From Bromus sterilis (Eukaryota > Streptophyta > Magnoliopsida > Poales > Poaceae), in assembly GCA_950022295.1 (NCBI GenBank), contig OX465600.1, positions 309,576,031 through 309,640,030 on the forward strand: a stretch of DNA of 64,000 nt. The letters are read 5' to 3'. Positions 22,361 to 33,240 of the stretch are shown piece by piece. A program made the translations under genes and the position numbers. The stretch's first letter is position 1; every line of letters begins with the position of its first letter. Below the pieces are notes generated by a model. That model was not told the DNA's origin. It worked only from the letters and a program-made list of their open reading frames with translations, and did no database searches.

Positions 22361-23070
22361 CTTTAACTGCTTGCCTCATAAAAAACTTATTTTTTGGAGG
22401 GAAACGAGCCTTCCAAGTAGCCTTAAATTTATTTGAGCGATTTCGAAAGCACGTCCTACAGTAGAAGATTTAACCAAAAATACACCGAAGGCCGAACGGA
22501 GCCAAGTAACTTTTTCCTTATCCGCATAGAGGGTGGGATGCCGGGCAATAAGCAGTTGCTATTGCTCCAACTCAATTTGGCACAAAAACGGATGAAACAC
22601 GTAGTCCCAGTGGAAATACGAAAAGTGCAAAAGAGAACTGGAAAACGAGACTTAAGGGGCCCATACCGAGTCCACCACTCTAACCAAAATCCTGTGGAAG
22701 AACGAGGGCTCAACAATGCTACATCTATAGGCTTTTACAGATTCTTTACGGGCTAAATCCATTTAACAGGTTTTATTTAATTGGATTAAGAAAAGTTGAG
22801 CGGGCCCACCGGAGAGAATTCATAAGGGGGGGGGGGGGAGAGAGTACATTAACGAAGGATCCCGTAACAGCCCCGTTCCCTGCCCGTTGGTTTAGCATTT
22901 TTGAGAACGGCCAAGAGTAAACTTTATGGGAAAGAGGAAGCCAAAGATGCCCCCTACAGCTTCCACGATATGTCGTACTCAATGAAGAAGCAATTTTCCT
23001 CATACTACAATGGCGAGCCTACAGAATATGCGATGAGGTAGGGAACACCGTTAGGTCAACGATGGAGGGC

Positions 23071-23396
23071 AAGGATGATCCAAATTCATCGGATTAACTG
23101 CTTCATTTTTCACCGATGAGGAAACAATAACAAATATTCATCACTACACATACGGTATATTGATGCAAAAAAAATTCCTTTATTTATTTTTCAAATATAC
23201 GCATGCAAATCTTGCTACTACATTTATTACACCATGGTGATTAATTGTGATAGGTAAAAACCAACACCTACCTACCAAATTTGTTCAAAATGCCAACATT
23301 GCAAGAATCTGGGACGGGGGGGGGGGGGGTTGTGGATGATCCAAATCCATCGGATTAACTGCTTCATTTTTCACCAACGAGGAAACAATAAGAAAT
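23071..23396 (+). repeat. Direct duplication of a 63-bp block, 263 bp apart
   Basis: A block containing CATCGGATTAACTGCTTCAT and GAGGAAACAATAA occurs at 23071-23133 and at 23334-23396 with a few differences. The interval contains a G homopolymer near 23318. A related word CGCATGCAAATCTTGCT / CGCATGCAGATTTTGCT recurs at 23202 and 23758, so the whole area looks like a local segmental duplication. A second G-run lies near 22827. Confidence 0.7.
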
Positions 23397-23397
23397 A

Positions 23398-23658
23398 CTC
23401 CCTCTGTCCTTTAAAGAGTGCACTTTCAATTTTTTTGAAGAATCAAACTATTTTAAACTTTGACCAAGTTTACACAAAAATATAACAATAATTATGAAAC
23501 CAAATAATTATATAATAAAAATATACTTCATAATGAATTTAATGATACTAATTTGATGGTATAAATATTGATTCATTTTTATATAATCATGGTAAAAGTT
23601 TAAATTTGATGACATTTTCAATAAAGTTGGAAGTACACTCTTCAAAGGACGAAGGGAG
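23398..23658. mobile_element. Stowaway-type MITE, 261 bp
   Basis: The left end CTCCCTCTGTCCTTTAAAGA and the right end TCTTCAAAGGACGAAGGGAG are inverted repeats, and TA flanks both sides (23396-23397, 23659-23660). It is AT-rich and non-coding. It sits immediately after the second copy of the 63-bp duplicated block. Confidence 0.88.
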
Positions 23659-24004
23659 TATTCATCAATGAAAAAAATATCCTGAGAAATATACGACTTG
23701 CAAATATATTTCTTTTCCAAACATACGAATGCAAATATATTTATTTTTCAAATATACGCATGCAGATTTTGCTTCTAGTACATTTATTACTTGCCTATTA
23801 ATTTATAGTACTCCTACCTAACAAAATTATTCAAACATTGCCAGCCTCGCCTGCAATTAATTCACGCGGCCGTTACTGTTGGTCTCGCCGTCTATACACT
23901 CTGGATGCCAGGACCCCAGATTTCCGATTCCATTCGGCGCGATCCCTCCCTCTAGAATTCCATCTAGGGTTTTCGGCCTCCCGAGTTGGCGGCGGCAAGA
24001 GCCC

Positions 24005-24130
24005 ATGGCTGGGCTTCGCACTGGAACCCGGCTCCGCGGCGGCGAGCGGAGGATGCTCACCGGGAGCGGAGGTTGGTCAGAGAGAGGCACGAGGCGCTTC
24101 TCCTCGGCGGCCGATTTTCCCCTTAGACCT
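24005..24130 (+). CDS. Exon-like segment of an unidentified gene (42 codons), probably a fragment
   Basis: A GC-rich stretch with a plant-like leader (CATCTAGGGTTTTCGGCC) precedes ATG 24005. The frame is open for 42 codons (MAGLRTGTRLRGGERRMLTG at the start, Arg/Gly-rich; FSSAADFPLRP at the end) and stops at a perfect donor GTAAGT at 24131. The nearest acceptor (about 24200) leads to a stop after three codons. Others near 24282 and 24643 give short tails. The N-terminus could be a mitochondrial-type leader (basic, Ser/Arg-rich, with RRFSSAA), but no mature domain is visible. It is either a gene broken by insertions or a captured exon. Confidence 0.35.
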
Positions 24131-25510
24131 GTAAGTATTCCACCTCATGTCATGTCTTCGCGTGCTGCACACCCATGAACTTTGACCGATCTGATTGGTA
24201 GGATGAAGGGTAGACGGGGAGCAGGAGGAGGAGGAGGGGCAGCAAATCTTGGTTCCGCGGTGGTGACTTCTGTTGATTGCAGGCGAGAGTGTATTTACCT
24301 TTCATGTTCTTGGCTTTCTGGATCCATGGGACGGCTACCTCTCAATTAGTACCACATCGCTAGCTAACCATGCCTCATAGCAGTTCATAACCAGGGTTCA
24401 CGCCAATGCGTTCACCACGTTGCAAAAGTGGCAACAAACTATTTAGCTACTCCTCTGGATTGAGTATGAAGCATGTGACTCTCCCAGACCAGCCGTGGTT
24501 CTTCTTTCCTAAGCCCAGGTATCGACCGATGCTTGCCTCGCGCTGGCACCCGGCGTGGCATGTCACAACGCACTCCGTTACGGATGTGCGAAAGCCTTTT
24601 TTCTTCTTCTTTGATTTATCTTGATGATTTCTGTTGTTTGCAGGCTGCAGCCATGGGACGCTGGGAAGGGATGATCCTGCCGGGGGGAGATTGCTGATCT
24701 TTTCTGGAGCCCAAACTGTGACTCTGCCCGCGCACGCTATAGGATTCAGGTTTGCCTTAAACTGTGATTTCAGAGCACTTACTATACGAGTAGAACTGCT
24801 GATTTTTTGCAAGTATGAACTGAAACTTGACTTGTACCCAAGTTTCCATGTATAGCATGAAGGGTACACCTTGAACAATGAATTCGGCAAGATGCTTGGT
24901 GGCCTCTAGCCTGGTAGGTTGCGAGATACGTAGCAAGATCAGCAGAGACAGCGTACGTAGCAGGGGAGATAAGAATTGTCTTTTTCTCTTGCAGAAGAAC
25001 CCAATGATCTGCTTAATCTTCTCTGCATGCCTGCAGTGCTGATTAATCATTTAGCCTTCTCTATATCTATCTACACTTCTTCGTTGGTCCATATGTGTGG
25101 CATATAAGTGGGATTTATATGGCCTTATGTTCGTATATATGTCTGGGGACAAATATCCTGATATGGCATAATTAAGTGCACACCAGTGGGATGTAGATGG
25201 CCAATATTTAAGTTTGTGGGGCTTTCTCTTTTCCACCTCAAAAAATGTATTATGAATCAGGAGTTCCTTTGCCCATTTCAGCTCAAATTTCAAAGGCTCA
25301 TACTTGAAACTGTAAACACTTTTCTTCATTTGTTTTTTAGAGAAAATGCAAATGCCCGTAAATTAGGAACGGGCGAGAACAAACTTCTTTTGGTATGTAG
25401 CAATTTTTACATAAGTCCTTACAAATTTCCTTCATCTACAATATTTGGTCTAATACTTCACAAGAGAATTTGTGGTACTACAACAACTCTAAGAGAATCG
25501 GCATATCCAG
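24131..25510. other. Unassigned sequence downstream of the exon-like segment
   Basis: Three intron-acceptor-like TTGCAG sites and short open frames are present, but nothing I can join into a gene. The remainder is AT-rich. Confidence 0.4.
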
Positions 25511-25516
25511 CGGAAC

Positions 25517-25639
25517 GCTATAATAAACGTCAATACAATGATTTTGACCCAAAAAAGTCTTTCTATTAGAGTCACTGGATTTGGAGTAGAGACCACCACT
25601 GGTGCTATAATAAACGTCAATACGATGAGGGGAGGGGGT
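25517..25639 (+). repeat. Direct repeat (about 23 bp) 97 bp apart
   Basis: GCTATAATAAACGTCAATAC followed by A/G-ATGA occurs at 25517 and again at 25614. It may be the footprint of an insertion or a local duplication. Confidence 0.7.
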
Positions 25640-25858
25640 ATTTCAGAGATCGCTCCATTCGGAAAACAACATAGTGCGAGAGACATTTTCCATCTTCCCT
25701 CCTACGAGACTACCTCTACCTCACCGCAGTGCAACCTCTGCATGCCCCCCCCCAATGATGCCACGGACTCCACCTTGACCGCAGCTTCACATTCCACTGG
25801 TGCCCCGTGGGAGTGCATCCTGCCCCTCTCAAAGATTGCTGCCCCCCCCCTCGACATC

Positions 25859-25890
25859 ATGAACTCTTGTCCTCCACGACAAGAGTTCAT
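25859..25890. repeat. Perfect hairpin, 13-bp arms, 6-nt loop
   Basis: ATGAACTCTTGTC (25859-25871) pairs perfectly with GACAAGAGTTCAT (25878-25890). There is no downstream T-run, and its role is unknown. Confidence 0.8.
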
Positions 25891-26479
25891 CATATTCTTC
25901 GGGTGTCCCTTGGGATCATGCGCCTCCCTCGCATCTTGATACTCCTTCAGATTTTGCGCTACCACCTCATTAGATCTTTCATAGACAATGCAACTATACA
26001 TGTTAAGGACCTTCTGTCACCACTATCGAGTCGTGTCCATCCTCCGCCTTCCCATGTAGCCATCACACCGCTTCCATCGCTCTTCCACGGCAAAGAACCA
26101 TACAAATTGTATGAAACAGGTGGATGTCTCTCCTGGGGTCGCGGTCTTTCCAGCCCCCCTTTGTTCGTGTGACCTTCGAAACATTGGTGCCTACAAACTC
26201 AGAAGCATTCGGTGATATGTTGAGTTGCTAGACAACAAATGCTCCTTCCTTGGTCTTTTGATTATATTTTATTCATTGCAATGTGATAGTAGAACAATGG
26301 TGGGAATTAGGCAAACTTCATATGCTTGTATAAATTTCGAACGATTGAATGTTAATAATGAATCCTTGAAAAGTATGATGAGAGATTTGATTGAGACCAA
26401 TGATTTGAATAGCTGAGATTTCACTCACGGTTAAATGTTGTTGAGCACTTTGAGTGGTCGGATCATACGAGCAAAGAAG

Positions 26480-27870
26480 CGAAATTGAAGGGAGAAAATT
26501 ATGGGTGTCTCCCAAGCTTCTACGAAGAAAGCAACTTGGTCTTTAAACTACACCAAGGGAGAACACCTTCTTTGGCGTGGGCACGGAATGACAACACTCT
26601 GGATGTGATCGCCAAGAAAGGTCAAACTAATGCAAACTACTGGAAGCGCACCAAGGAACGATTACATCATCGCCTTGGGCATCAATCCACACACACTCAA
26701 CTCTCAAGGTTACAATCCAAGAGAGTTCCAACCATTGAGTGGAGTTTTGGATCAAGTAAGGAACTCTTGTCGTCTTATTAGTGTCATATTTGCATATAAT
26801 TTTTAGGACATTAAATCGTTTCCCATTTGTATGTTGTAGTATTGGATAGCCGAGGAAAGGTGTAAGAAAATACACATGGCGAAGGGCAATGAATTTGGCC
26901 TTCGACCATATGTTGAAATGGATTAGAGTGCAATGAAAATGGAGTATGAGGAATGAGTAGGCTCCTAGAAAAAATGGGGTCATGTACCTCTTTCTCTCTG
27001 GAGTTTGATGATCATGAGAAAGATGATGTTGATGGAGATGAGAGGAGGCACGGAGATCCAACTCTAGAGTCAAGTGTTGGGTTGTTTGATGGGAAGAATA
27101 GATCCAAGGAGTTTCCACGAGATAAGGAGAGGTGAAGGTGATGAAAGACAAGAATGAAGTAGAGGAAGGAGTTTGCAAAGAAGGAGAAATAAGAAAAGTT
27201 GGATTTCGAGGAGAAGAGGCTACAAGAGAAGATGGACATGTTGGAAAAGTTGATGAAGGAAAAGGTGTAATGATGAGATGGAGGCTCCTAGCCTTCAAAT
27301 TGAGTAGAGTTGGTTGATGCAAAAGAAGGAGGGCCGAGGAGAATCGTTTGATAATGTTGGGATCATAATGACATCGATTATGGATCAAGATCATTTTAGG
27401 AGATGACACAAGCAAATGTGTTCTAGCTAAGTAGGGGACGGTGCACACATGGGAGGAGGCACTACTTTTGGTAACATGTGATTTGTACATGTCGGACGAA
27501 CACGTGCATGATGCCTCATCTTTTTTCGGGCATTTGGAGCCTACAATGATTACTTTTGGTTGAAGTACATGCTATGTTTAAATTTGAAACTTGAAGATAT
27601 GGTTTTCTTTAAAATGTTGTTAACTGCGTGATCTTGCAAGTTGAAAATTTTGCTTATATATATGTCAAATTGAGGATCAACTATAGTGTATATGAAGAAA
27701 TACAAGAGAAATTTAAGAGCGAAAATAATGGGCGCTGCTTTTTTGGCGAGTGTTTGCAAATTTCCTTTGTAGCCTCCCAAAAACTAGAGACTGTTCTCCA
27801 AAATGGTTTTGTAGAGTTTCTCTTAGGATTACATAGGACATTCCACCTCGTCAGGCGGTATTTAAGCTTA
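26480..27870 (+). pseudogene. Decayed Harbinger ORF1-like / NAM-associated gene, longer copy
   Basis: The 5' part reads KKGQTNANYWKRTKERLHHR, similar to the Myb/SANT-like GQT..YW.RI...F block of the plant Harbinger ORF1-like family. After an interval of broken frames a Lys/Glu-rich region follows (KVMKDKNEVEEGV and RWRLLAFKL-type pieces; NDEMEAPSLQIE in another frame), as in the family's C-terminal coiled region. The end shares the TTTGGTAACATGTGATTTGT...GCATGATGCCTCATC word with 14515-14575 and the CTCCAAAATGGTTTTG word with 14691. Many stops are present. An intervening AT-rich part (about 27550-27700) looks unrelated. Confidence 0.45.
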
Positions 27871-27876
27871 TGTTCA

Positions 27877-29290
27877 TCAGAATACCAGAAAAATTCGGAT
27901 CGGTAATATTCCAATCTTTTTTAACCCCTTTAGGTTTTTCAAAGAAGGATAACATGAACATGAATAAACTAGTGAGATTTTTTTTATTAGGGTGAGCCCT
28001 TCCCTAGAATACAAAAGCTTTCCAATCCAACAACCAAGCTTCTTTAGAAAATGATCTTTCATACCTTTCCATTCCTTGTTTAAAATTTTACGAAAATGTA
28101 TTGGAATGCCGAGTACCTAAAGGGGAAAGAACCAGACTCGCAACAAAAGGATGTTTGCATTGGTTCTCTTGTTCTTGGGCTTTTCCAAAGCAGAAGAATC
28201 CACCCTTATGGAAGTTAATTTTGATGTTGGATAACTGATATAATAAAAGGAGAATAATTTTCATGTTTTTTCCTTCTCGATGTCATGTTTCATGAATATA
28301 ATGGTGTCATCGGCTTATTGAATTACCAAAATTACATCATAACGAAGATGAGGAATTAAGCTAGCAACATGGCCATCCTCCTTGGCCCATCGAAGTAGGG
28401 TTGCCAAAAGGTCCGCAACAACGTTGAAAAGAATAGGAGACAAGGGTCCCTTGTCTTAAACCCTTTCTAGTTTGGAAATGATGACCATTATCATTATTTA
28501 CCTTTACGCAACACCCGTTTGTAACCAATGAGTCAATCCATTGACACGATTTTGTTATGAAGACTTTCAATTGCATACATTGTTGAAAGAATTGCTATTT
28601 AACTTTGTCAATTTTTTCCGAAATTAACTTTGTCAATTTTTTTGAAATTAACTTTGAAAATAAATCCATCGAGTTTCTTCGAATGTAACTATGGATTGTT
28701 TCATGCAAGACAAAGAACCTCCTGGATGTGTAGCCATGGCATTAACGTAGTATGTGCATGTCTAACCATGTTGTGAGCGATCGCCATCACACGATGAATC
28801 TTCACCTTAGGAAGAAGGGTAATAAACTAATAATAGAAAAAAATGTCTTATACAAAGGAAAATCACCATTTCATAATTAAATAAACATATGCATATCCTC
28901 ATTTTTATTACTTGCAAGAATCGCCGATAGAACTCCGCCGGAAATTCAGCTGGTCCCGATGCCTTAATTTGTTCCATCTTTGAGATAGCTACCCAAACTT
29001 GTTAGAAAAGGGGTTGTAAGGATGACATTCTCGTCAAACGACAATTGAGTAATGTTACCTCTAACATCCCCATCAAGCTAGACATAATCGGTGACCGGGG
29101 AACTAAAAAGTAGTTTATAAAATTTAGTAGTGTAGGTTTTAAGTTGATCCTCATAAACAATAGTGCCATCATTATGTTCAAAATGGTAAATTTTATTTAT
29201 TATATATTTACCATTAGCAGTTAGGTTGTGGCGACGCCCTGGCGACACTGTTTGTTCGCTCATGAGGGCGTGTGTGTACACGATAAGGCT
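27877..29290 (-). pseudogene. LINE (L1-type) ORF2 reverse transcriptase remnant
   Basis: Reading the - strand downward from 29290, NGKYIINKIYHFEHNDGTI and LKTYTTKFYKLLF (29078-29220) match the region before the RT. At about 28900-29000 an AGPAEFPAEFY-like block corresponds to KAPGPDGFPAEFY. At 28361-28560 CVKVNNDNGHHFQTRKGLRQ and GTLVS correspond to the K.GLRQGDPLSP motif. Near 28305-28320 IQ-stop-ADDTIIFMK shows the YADD box with its Tyr codon replaced by a stop. REGLTLIKK and KGLKKIGI (27880-28020) are the GRLTLI...L..P..... post-RT block. It is inactive, with several stops and shifts. The ends are not exact and no poly(A) tail was clear. Confidence 0.75.
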
Positions 29291-29399
29291 ATGGTGTTGT
29301 GGAGGTAGACCTTAGGAGGTTCCCCGGGATTGGTTTATTTTTCTCCTATCGAATTAGCGCTCCTAGACGAAGCAACAAGAATCCCATAATGATTGAGAA

Positions 29400-30130
29400 A
29401 ACAGACACAATAGTTCATGCATCATTTCACTCAAGTACCCAATGAAATGCAGTCGGAAAACAACCTGGTCGGCACTGGGCAAAAGTTCAGATTCTTGTAT
29501 TGAACAACATGCACCGATATGTCCACTAGATCAATACATGCGCACCTATCGAGGCTGGCACACATCCAGTCTAGCATGTAGTCGTGGCGAGGAGGCTGGC
29601 CTCCTTTGAACCACACACGATGTCACCGAGGTGGGCCTTGACTCACACAACGATGTTCTTGTTGGAACTCTACCACACGCTTGTGTAGCAGGTCGACCAA
29701 ATCAAAGCGGTGATAGTCAAAACGGGTTGGAAATGGAAGCCCGCTGCTCACCATTTCCTAGTAGACACACACATCGCCATCACGCGGAGATCTCTTCATG
29801 GGTGGCATGCACTTGGCTGACACATCTCCGTGGGCACATAACTTTGCATAGGACTTATGACCATGCATGGGGAACGACAAAGAGGCAAGAAATGGAAGGA
29901 TAATAAAGCCACTCAATCCTCGATCTTGATGCTCCTATGTGGAGTAGAGGATGCTCCTCCAATCCAACATAAGAGCTCGAGGAATGACGGGGGATCAGGC
30001 GTGGGCGTGTCGAGCTCGTGAGGACGGAGCTGGTAGCAAAGGAGGTTTGAAAGGCATAGTGAGACATGGCGGCGATGGTCAAGGTTGTGTGAGATTAGGG
30101 ACAAAAGTGAGAATAAATGGTGAAGGGAGG
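29400..30130. repeat. Unknown dispersed repeat, copy A
   Basis: Blocks such as GAGGAGGCTGGCC, CACGATGTCACCGAGGTGGG, GGGTGGCATGCACTTGG, AAGCCACTCAATCCTCGATC and GTGTCGAGCTCGTGAGGACG reappear in the same order and orientation in copy C (32430-33010) with many substitutions. No coding content can be defended. Confidence 0.6.
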
Positions 30131-30159
30131 TTCTTCTGCTAGCCTTGACACACACAAGG

Positions 30160-30580
30160 GTGTGCTCACTTGAGCCGCATCATGCACGTGCAAACTGGGT
30201 TGACCCGACCATAGAAGCGTTGGTTGAGCTGGGCCTTTGAAATTAGTGGGCGCAGTGGCCCGATGCCCATCGTTGCACAATAGCTATACACATCGCCTGT
30301 ACACAGACATATCCTTGCATGTGGCATGCACCATGATGCCACATCTTTGTTGACACATAGCTTATGTAGGTCGGAAGACAAGGCGTAGGGATTCGTGAAG
30401 AGACAAGCATAACAGGGACGCGAAGCCCATCAATGCTCGTGAATGATGATGACCTTAGGCGTGAGCATGGGGCTTGGCAGTAGGAGGGGAGATGTGTGGG
30501 CTTCCAAAAGGGTTGCGAGGTGATGAGGCAACTCCCAATGATGATATCTATGAGGCATGGTGTAAGATGACCCTGATAGT
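30160..30580. repeat. Unknown dispersed repeat, copy B (partial)
   Basis: TGGCATGCACCATGATGCCA, TTATGTAGGTCGGAAG and CCCATCAATGCTCGTGAATG correspond to TGGCATGCACCAAGATGGCA, TTAGGTCAAGCAGCC and CCACTCGATGCTCATTG in copy C. It lies between copy A and the large palindrome, and ends next to a GA microsatellite. Confidence 0.55.
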
Positions 30581-30590
30581 TGGGGCTCAT

Positions 30591-30612
30591 GAGAGAGAGA
30601 GAGAGAGAGAGA
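30591..30612. repeat. (GA)n microsatellite
   Basis: An uninterrupted GA run of about 22 bp. Confidence 0.95.
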
Positions 30613-30719
30613 AGGTAAGTGGGAAGAAATGGTCAGGGGAATTTGCCCTTATATTCAGTGACGGGTTTATTTGCAAAATTACGAGCGGTAATAGGAAGAA
30701 AATTTTGTCGTCAAACACC

Positions 30720-32005
30720 CTTGATAGATGTGGCAATGGTCAATGGTCCCAGGCGGCTAGTCAGAAGGGTCATGCGTAATTTTATTTGGATGAAACACTT
30801 AATACACTTTGAGGACCTAGATGGAGATTTGCGTATTTCAAGGCCCTCTGTGACACCCTTGAAATAGTTCGAGGACCTACAATGCACTTTCCTCAATATA
30901 ATGAGATCAACCCCTACAACATCCAGAACTCCAACCAGATGCATGACTTCACCACCCTCCTAACCATCATGAATAGTGAAGGGAACTTGACTGAGATTGT
31001 GTGGTGCCATTGTAGCATATCACTCATGTGTAGGATATTGAATTTTCGACTCAAACGCTTCATGAATATCCTTGATTAGCAACAATCAAACACGATCCAT
31101 TCGACCAGCTCAATTTTATGTTGAAGGCGGATGTTGGTCAAAAGAATGGCAAATATGCAAGGGCGTCGGTGAAGCTTTGGTTAGGGGATTTCCCGTGGTT
31201 GAATATTGATGATTATGTGGATCTTCCATGTTAAACCATACTTTATTCAGTCGATGTGTATTGTACCTAATGTCTCAAGAGCATCAGTAAATTCTGACAT
31301 TTACAACTTGAGTTCTATTTTTATGCAATAATATACATGAACTTCGCAGAAATGTTTTGTGAAAACTTCCTATGAAGTTTAATAAAAGTATTGCACTAGA
31401 ATATAACTCAAGTATTAAATTTGAGAATTTACTAATGCACTTGAGACATCAACTACAAAACACATCCACTAAATAAAAATATATTTTAGAATAACACGGA
31501 AATAAGCTAGATCAACACAATTGTTCATATTGAACAAAAAGAAAGCTTCATTGGAGATCCTTGCATGTCTACCATTCTTCTGGCAATCACATGCCTTAAT
31601 AAAAATATTGACCTGGTCGTATGGATCGTCTTTGATAGGTGATGATCAAGGCTATTCATGAAGTGCATGATTGGAAATTCAGTATCCTAGAGGTGAGTGA
31701 TTCTGCCATGGTACCCATAACCTCATTGGGGTACCCTTCACCGTTCATGATGGTTAGGAGGGAGGTAAAGTCAGGTGGTTGGAGGATTAGGATGTTGTGA
31801 ACTTGTGATAGAGGTTGAACTCATTCTATTGAGTGAAGTGCATCATCGGTCCTCCAACTATTTTAGGGGTGTCACTAAGGTTCTCGAACAATGAAAATTG
31901 TCATCTAGGTCCTCAAAGTGCAGTATGTGTTTCATCCAATTCTAACCTCCGCCCAACCTGTCTAACCGACCACCTGGCAACATTGACCATTATCATGTCG
32001 GAAAA
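30720..32005. repeat. Large imperfect palindrome, about 640-bp arms with almost no loop
   Basis: The left arm (about 30720-31359) and right arm (about 31360-32005) are inverted copies with their centre at about 31359/31360. Paired blocks from outside to inside include CAATGGTCAATG with CATTGACCATT (31979), CACTTTGAGGACCTAGATG (30807) with CATCTAGGTCCTCAAAGTG (31903), and CTCCTAACCATCATGAA (30957) with TTCATGATGGTTAGGAG (31745). Further in are CTTCATGAATATCCTTGAT with ATCAAGGCTATTCATGAAG (31648), and ATGTCTCAAGAGCATCAGTA with TTACTAATGCACTTGAGACA (31430). I judge the identity to be around 70-80% by eye. It may extend further outward (to about 30665 and 32055). There are no transposon ends or protein that I can identify. 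Copies B and C of another repeat lie on either side. Confidence 0.85.
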
Positions 32006-32316
32006 AGAGCCCACAGTGTAACCTTAGTCGATGGAAATATGGGAAAACCCATGTCTTTTCGTTGATCAACATTCCAAGTCCATTCCCCAATTATCTAGTC
32101 GAGCAAGCCTCTTAGGAGTCGGTGGCACCCTAGTAATACGATGTGACAATCGCTGACGATGGAGACCATGTAGGAAACCTTAGTGATTTCCCTAGTTGTG
32201 GTCTGCTTTGTTCTCCACTCTCCAATAAACACTCATATATAAAGTAGCAATCACGAAAACACACACATGCGCACACAGACATAAACAAACAAACACACAA
32301 CATGCACATGCACACA

Positions 32317-32340
32317 TACACACACACACACACACACACA
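32317..32340. repeat. (AC)n microsatellite
   Basis: About 24 bp of AC repeats within a longer AC-rich tract (32260-32340). Confidence 0.95.
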
Positions 32341-32429
32341 AGCAAGAACCCATGTATGTACAAAGTACTAGAAGCACGACAAGTAGTAGCAAGAGAATAC
32401 ATCATCCCAGCTAGCATGCACCGACGAGA

Positions 32430-33240
32430 GCACAAAACACACATAATAGTTCATGCATCAGTTTGCTCAAGAAAACACGCAATCGTCAGTCCATGGAATC
32501 ATAATACAATAGTTGCCATGGCCGACACACACCCAGCCCGAAATCCAATCATGGCAAGGAGGCTAGCCTTCTTGGAGTTATGCACGATGTCACCAAGGTG
32601 GGCATGGACCCACAAGGACGTCTCACAGGGGCTGACACATGCGCACGTTGAGTAGGTCAAACGCAATCATTACAGGGATGAACAAGCTGGACGATGGAAT
32701 GAAGGGGGGACATCTGAAGGATTCTTGCCACTGCGCAATACCATGCTTGTCGCCTCCATGCGTGCATCTCCTTGCGGGTGGCATGCACCAAGATGGCACT
32801 TCTTCGTAAATAAAACCTTGATTAGGTCAAGCAGCCAAGTGGAGGCAACGAAGAGGTTTGAATGACAGGACGTTAAGCCACTCGATGCTCATTGTTGGTG
32901 CTCTTGTGGTCGGGGTGGGATGACGAGATGGGAGAAACTCCTCCTAGACTTCACATGATCTCAAGGGAATGATGGTGAGCTTGGGCACTAGTGTGTCGAG
33001 CTCAGGAGAACGGGGGCTGGCGGTGGGTGGTGAGATGCAAGGAGAACCCCGCCGAAAGGAGGCCACCATGCTAGGCCCGTCAAGAGATCGCCTCTCCTCC
33101 GGTGACCCCCGCTGCGCCTGGATCCGGGTGGATCCAGTGAGTAGGATGAGACCCGCATTTACCAGGTCCTCCATCTCCCTCCACTGCTCCTCTGCCGCCT
33201 CCATAGACGACCGGTTCCACCATCTCGCCTGCATGGTGAG
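32430..33240. repeat. Unknown dispersed repeat, copy C
   Basis: The third copy of the repeat described for copies A and B, same orientation, most complete at its 3' side. It runs into a GC-rich block (33000-33240) with a TCCGGTGACCCCCGCTG word that recurs at 33429. Confidence 0.55.

Larger units (their letters stand above)
16126..22990 (-). pseudogene. LINE (L1-type) ORF2 C-terminal remnant, interrupted by the gypsy element
   Basis: On the - strand, 22716 to 22361 reads LEWWTRYGPLKSRFPVL, then after shifts FRNRSNKFKATWKARFPPKN and KFFMRQAVK. Across the gypsy insertion, 16301 to about 16130 continues with GRWASSDQIIYSCGVFSCGD and TENVEHFF. These are the post-RT region and zinc-finger-like (zf-RVT) block of plant LINE ORF2, with the order correct only if the 16302-22360 insertion is skipped. 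Stops and frameshifts show that it is inactive. The 5' limit (about 22990) is approximate. Confidence 0.65.

Noticed and set aside
26627..27490. 287-residue open frame on the - strand
   Set aside because: It is antisense to the Harbinger ORF1-like pseudogene; its Ser/His/Leu/Pro-rich composition is the mirror of the Lys/Glu-rich coiled region.
32130..32444. Cys/Val-rich open frame on the - strand
   Set aside because: It is the translation of the AC/GT microsatellite.
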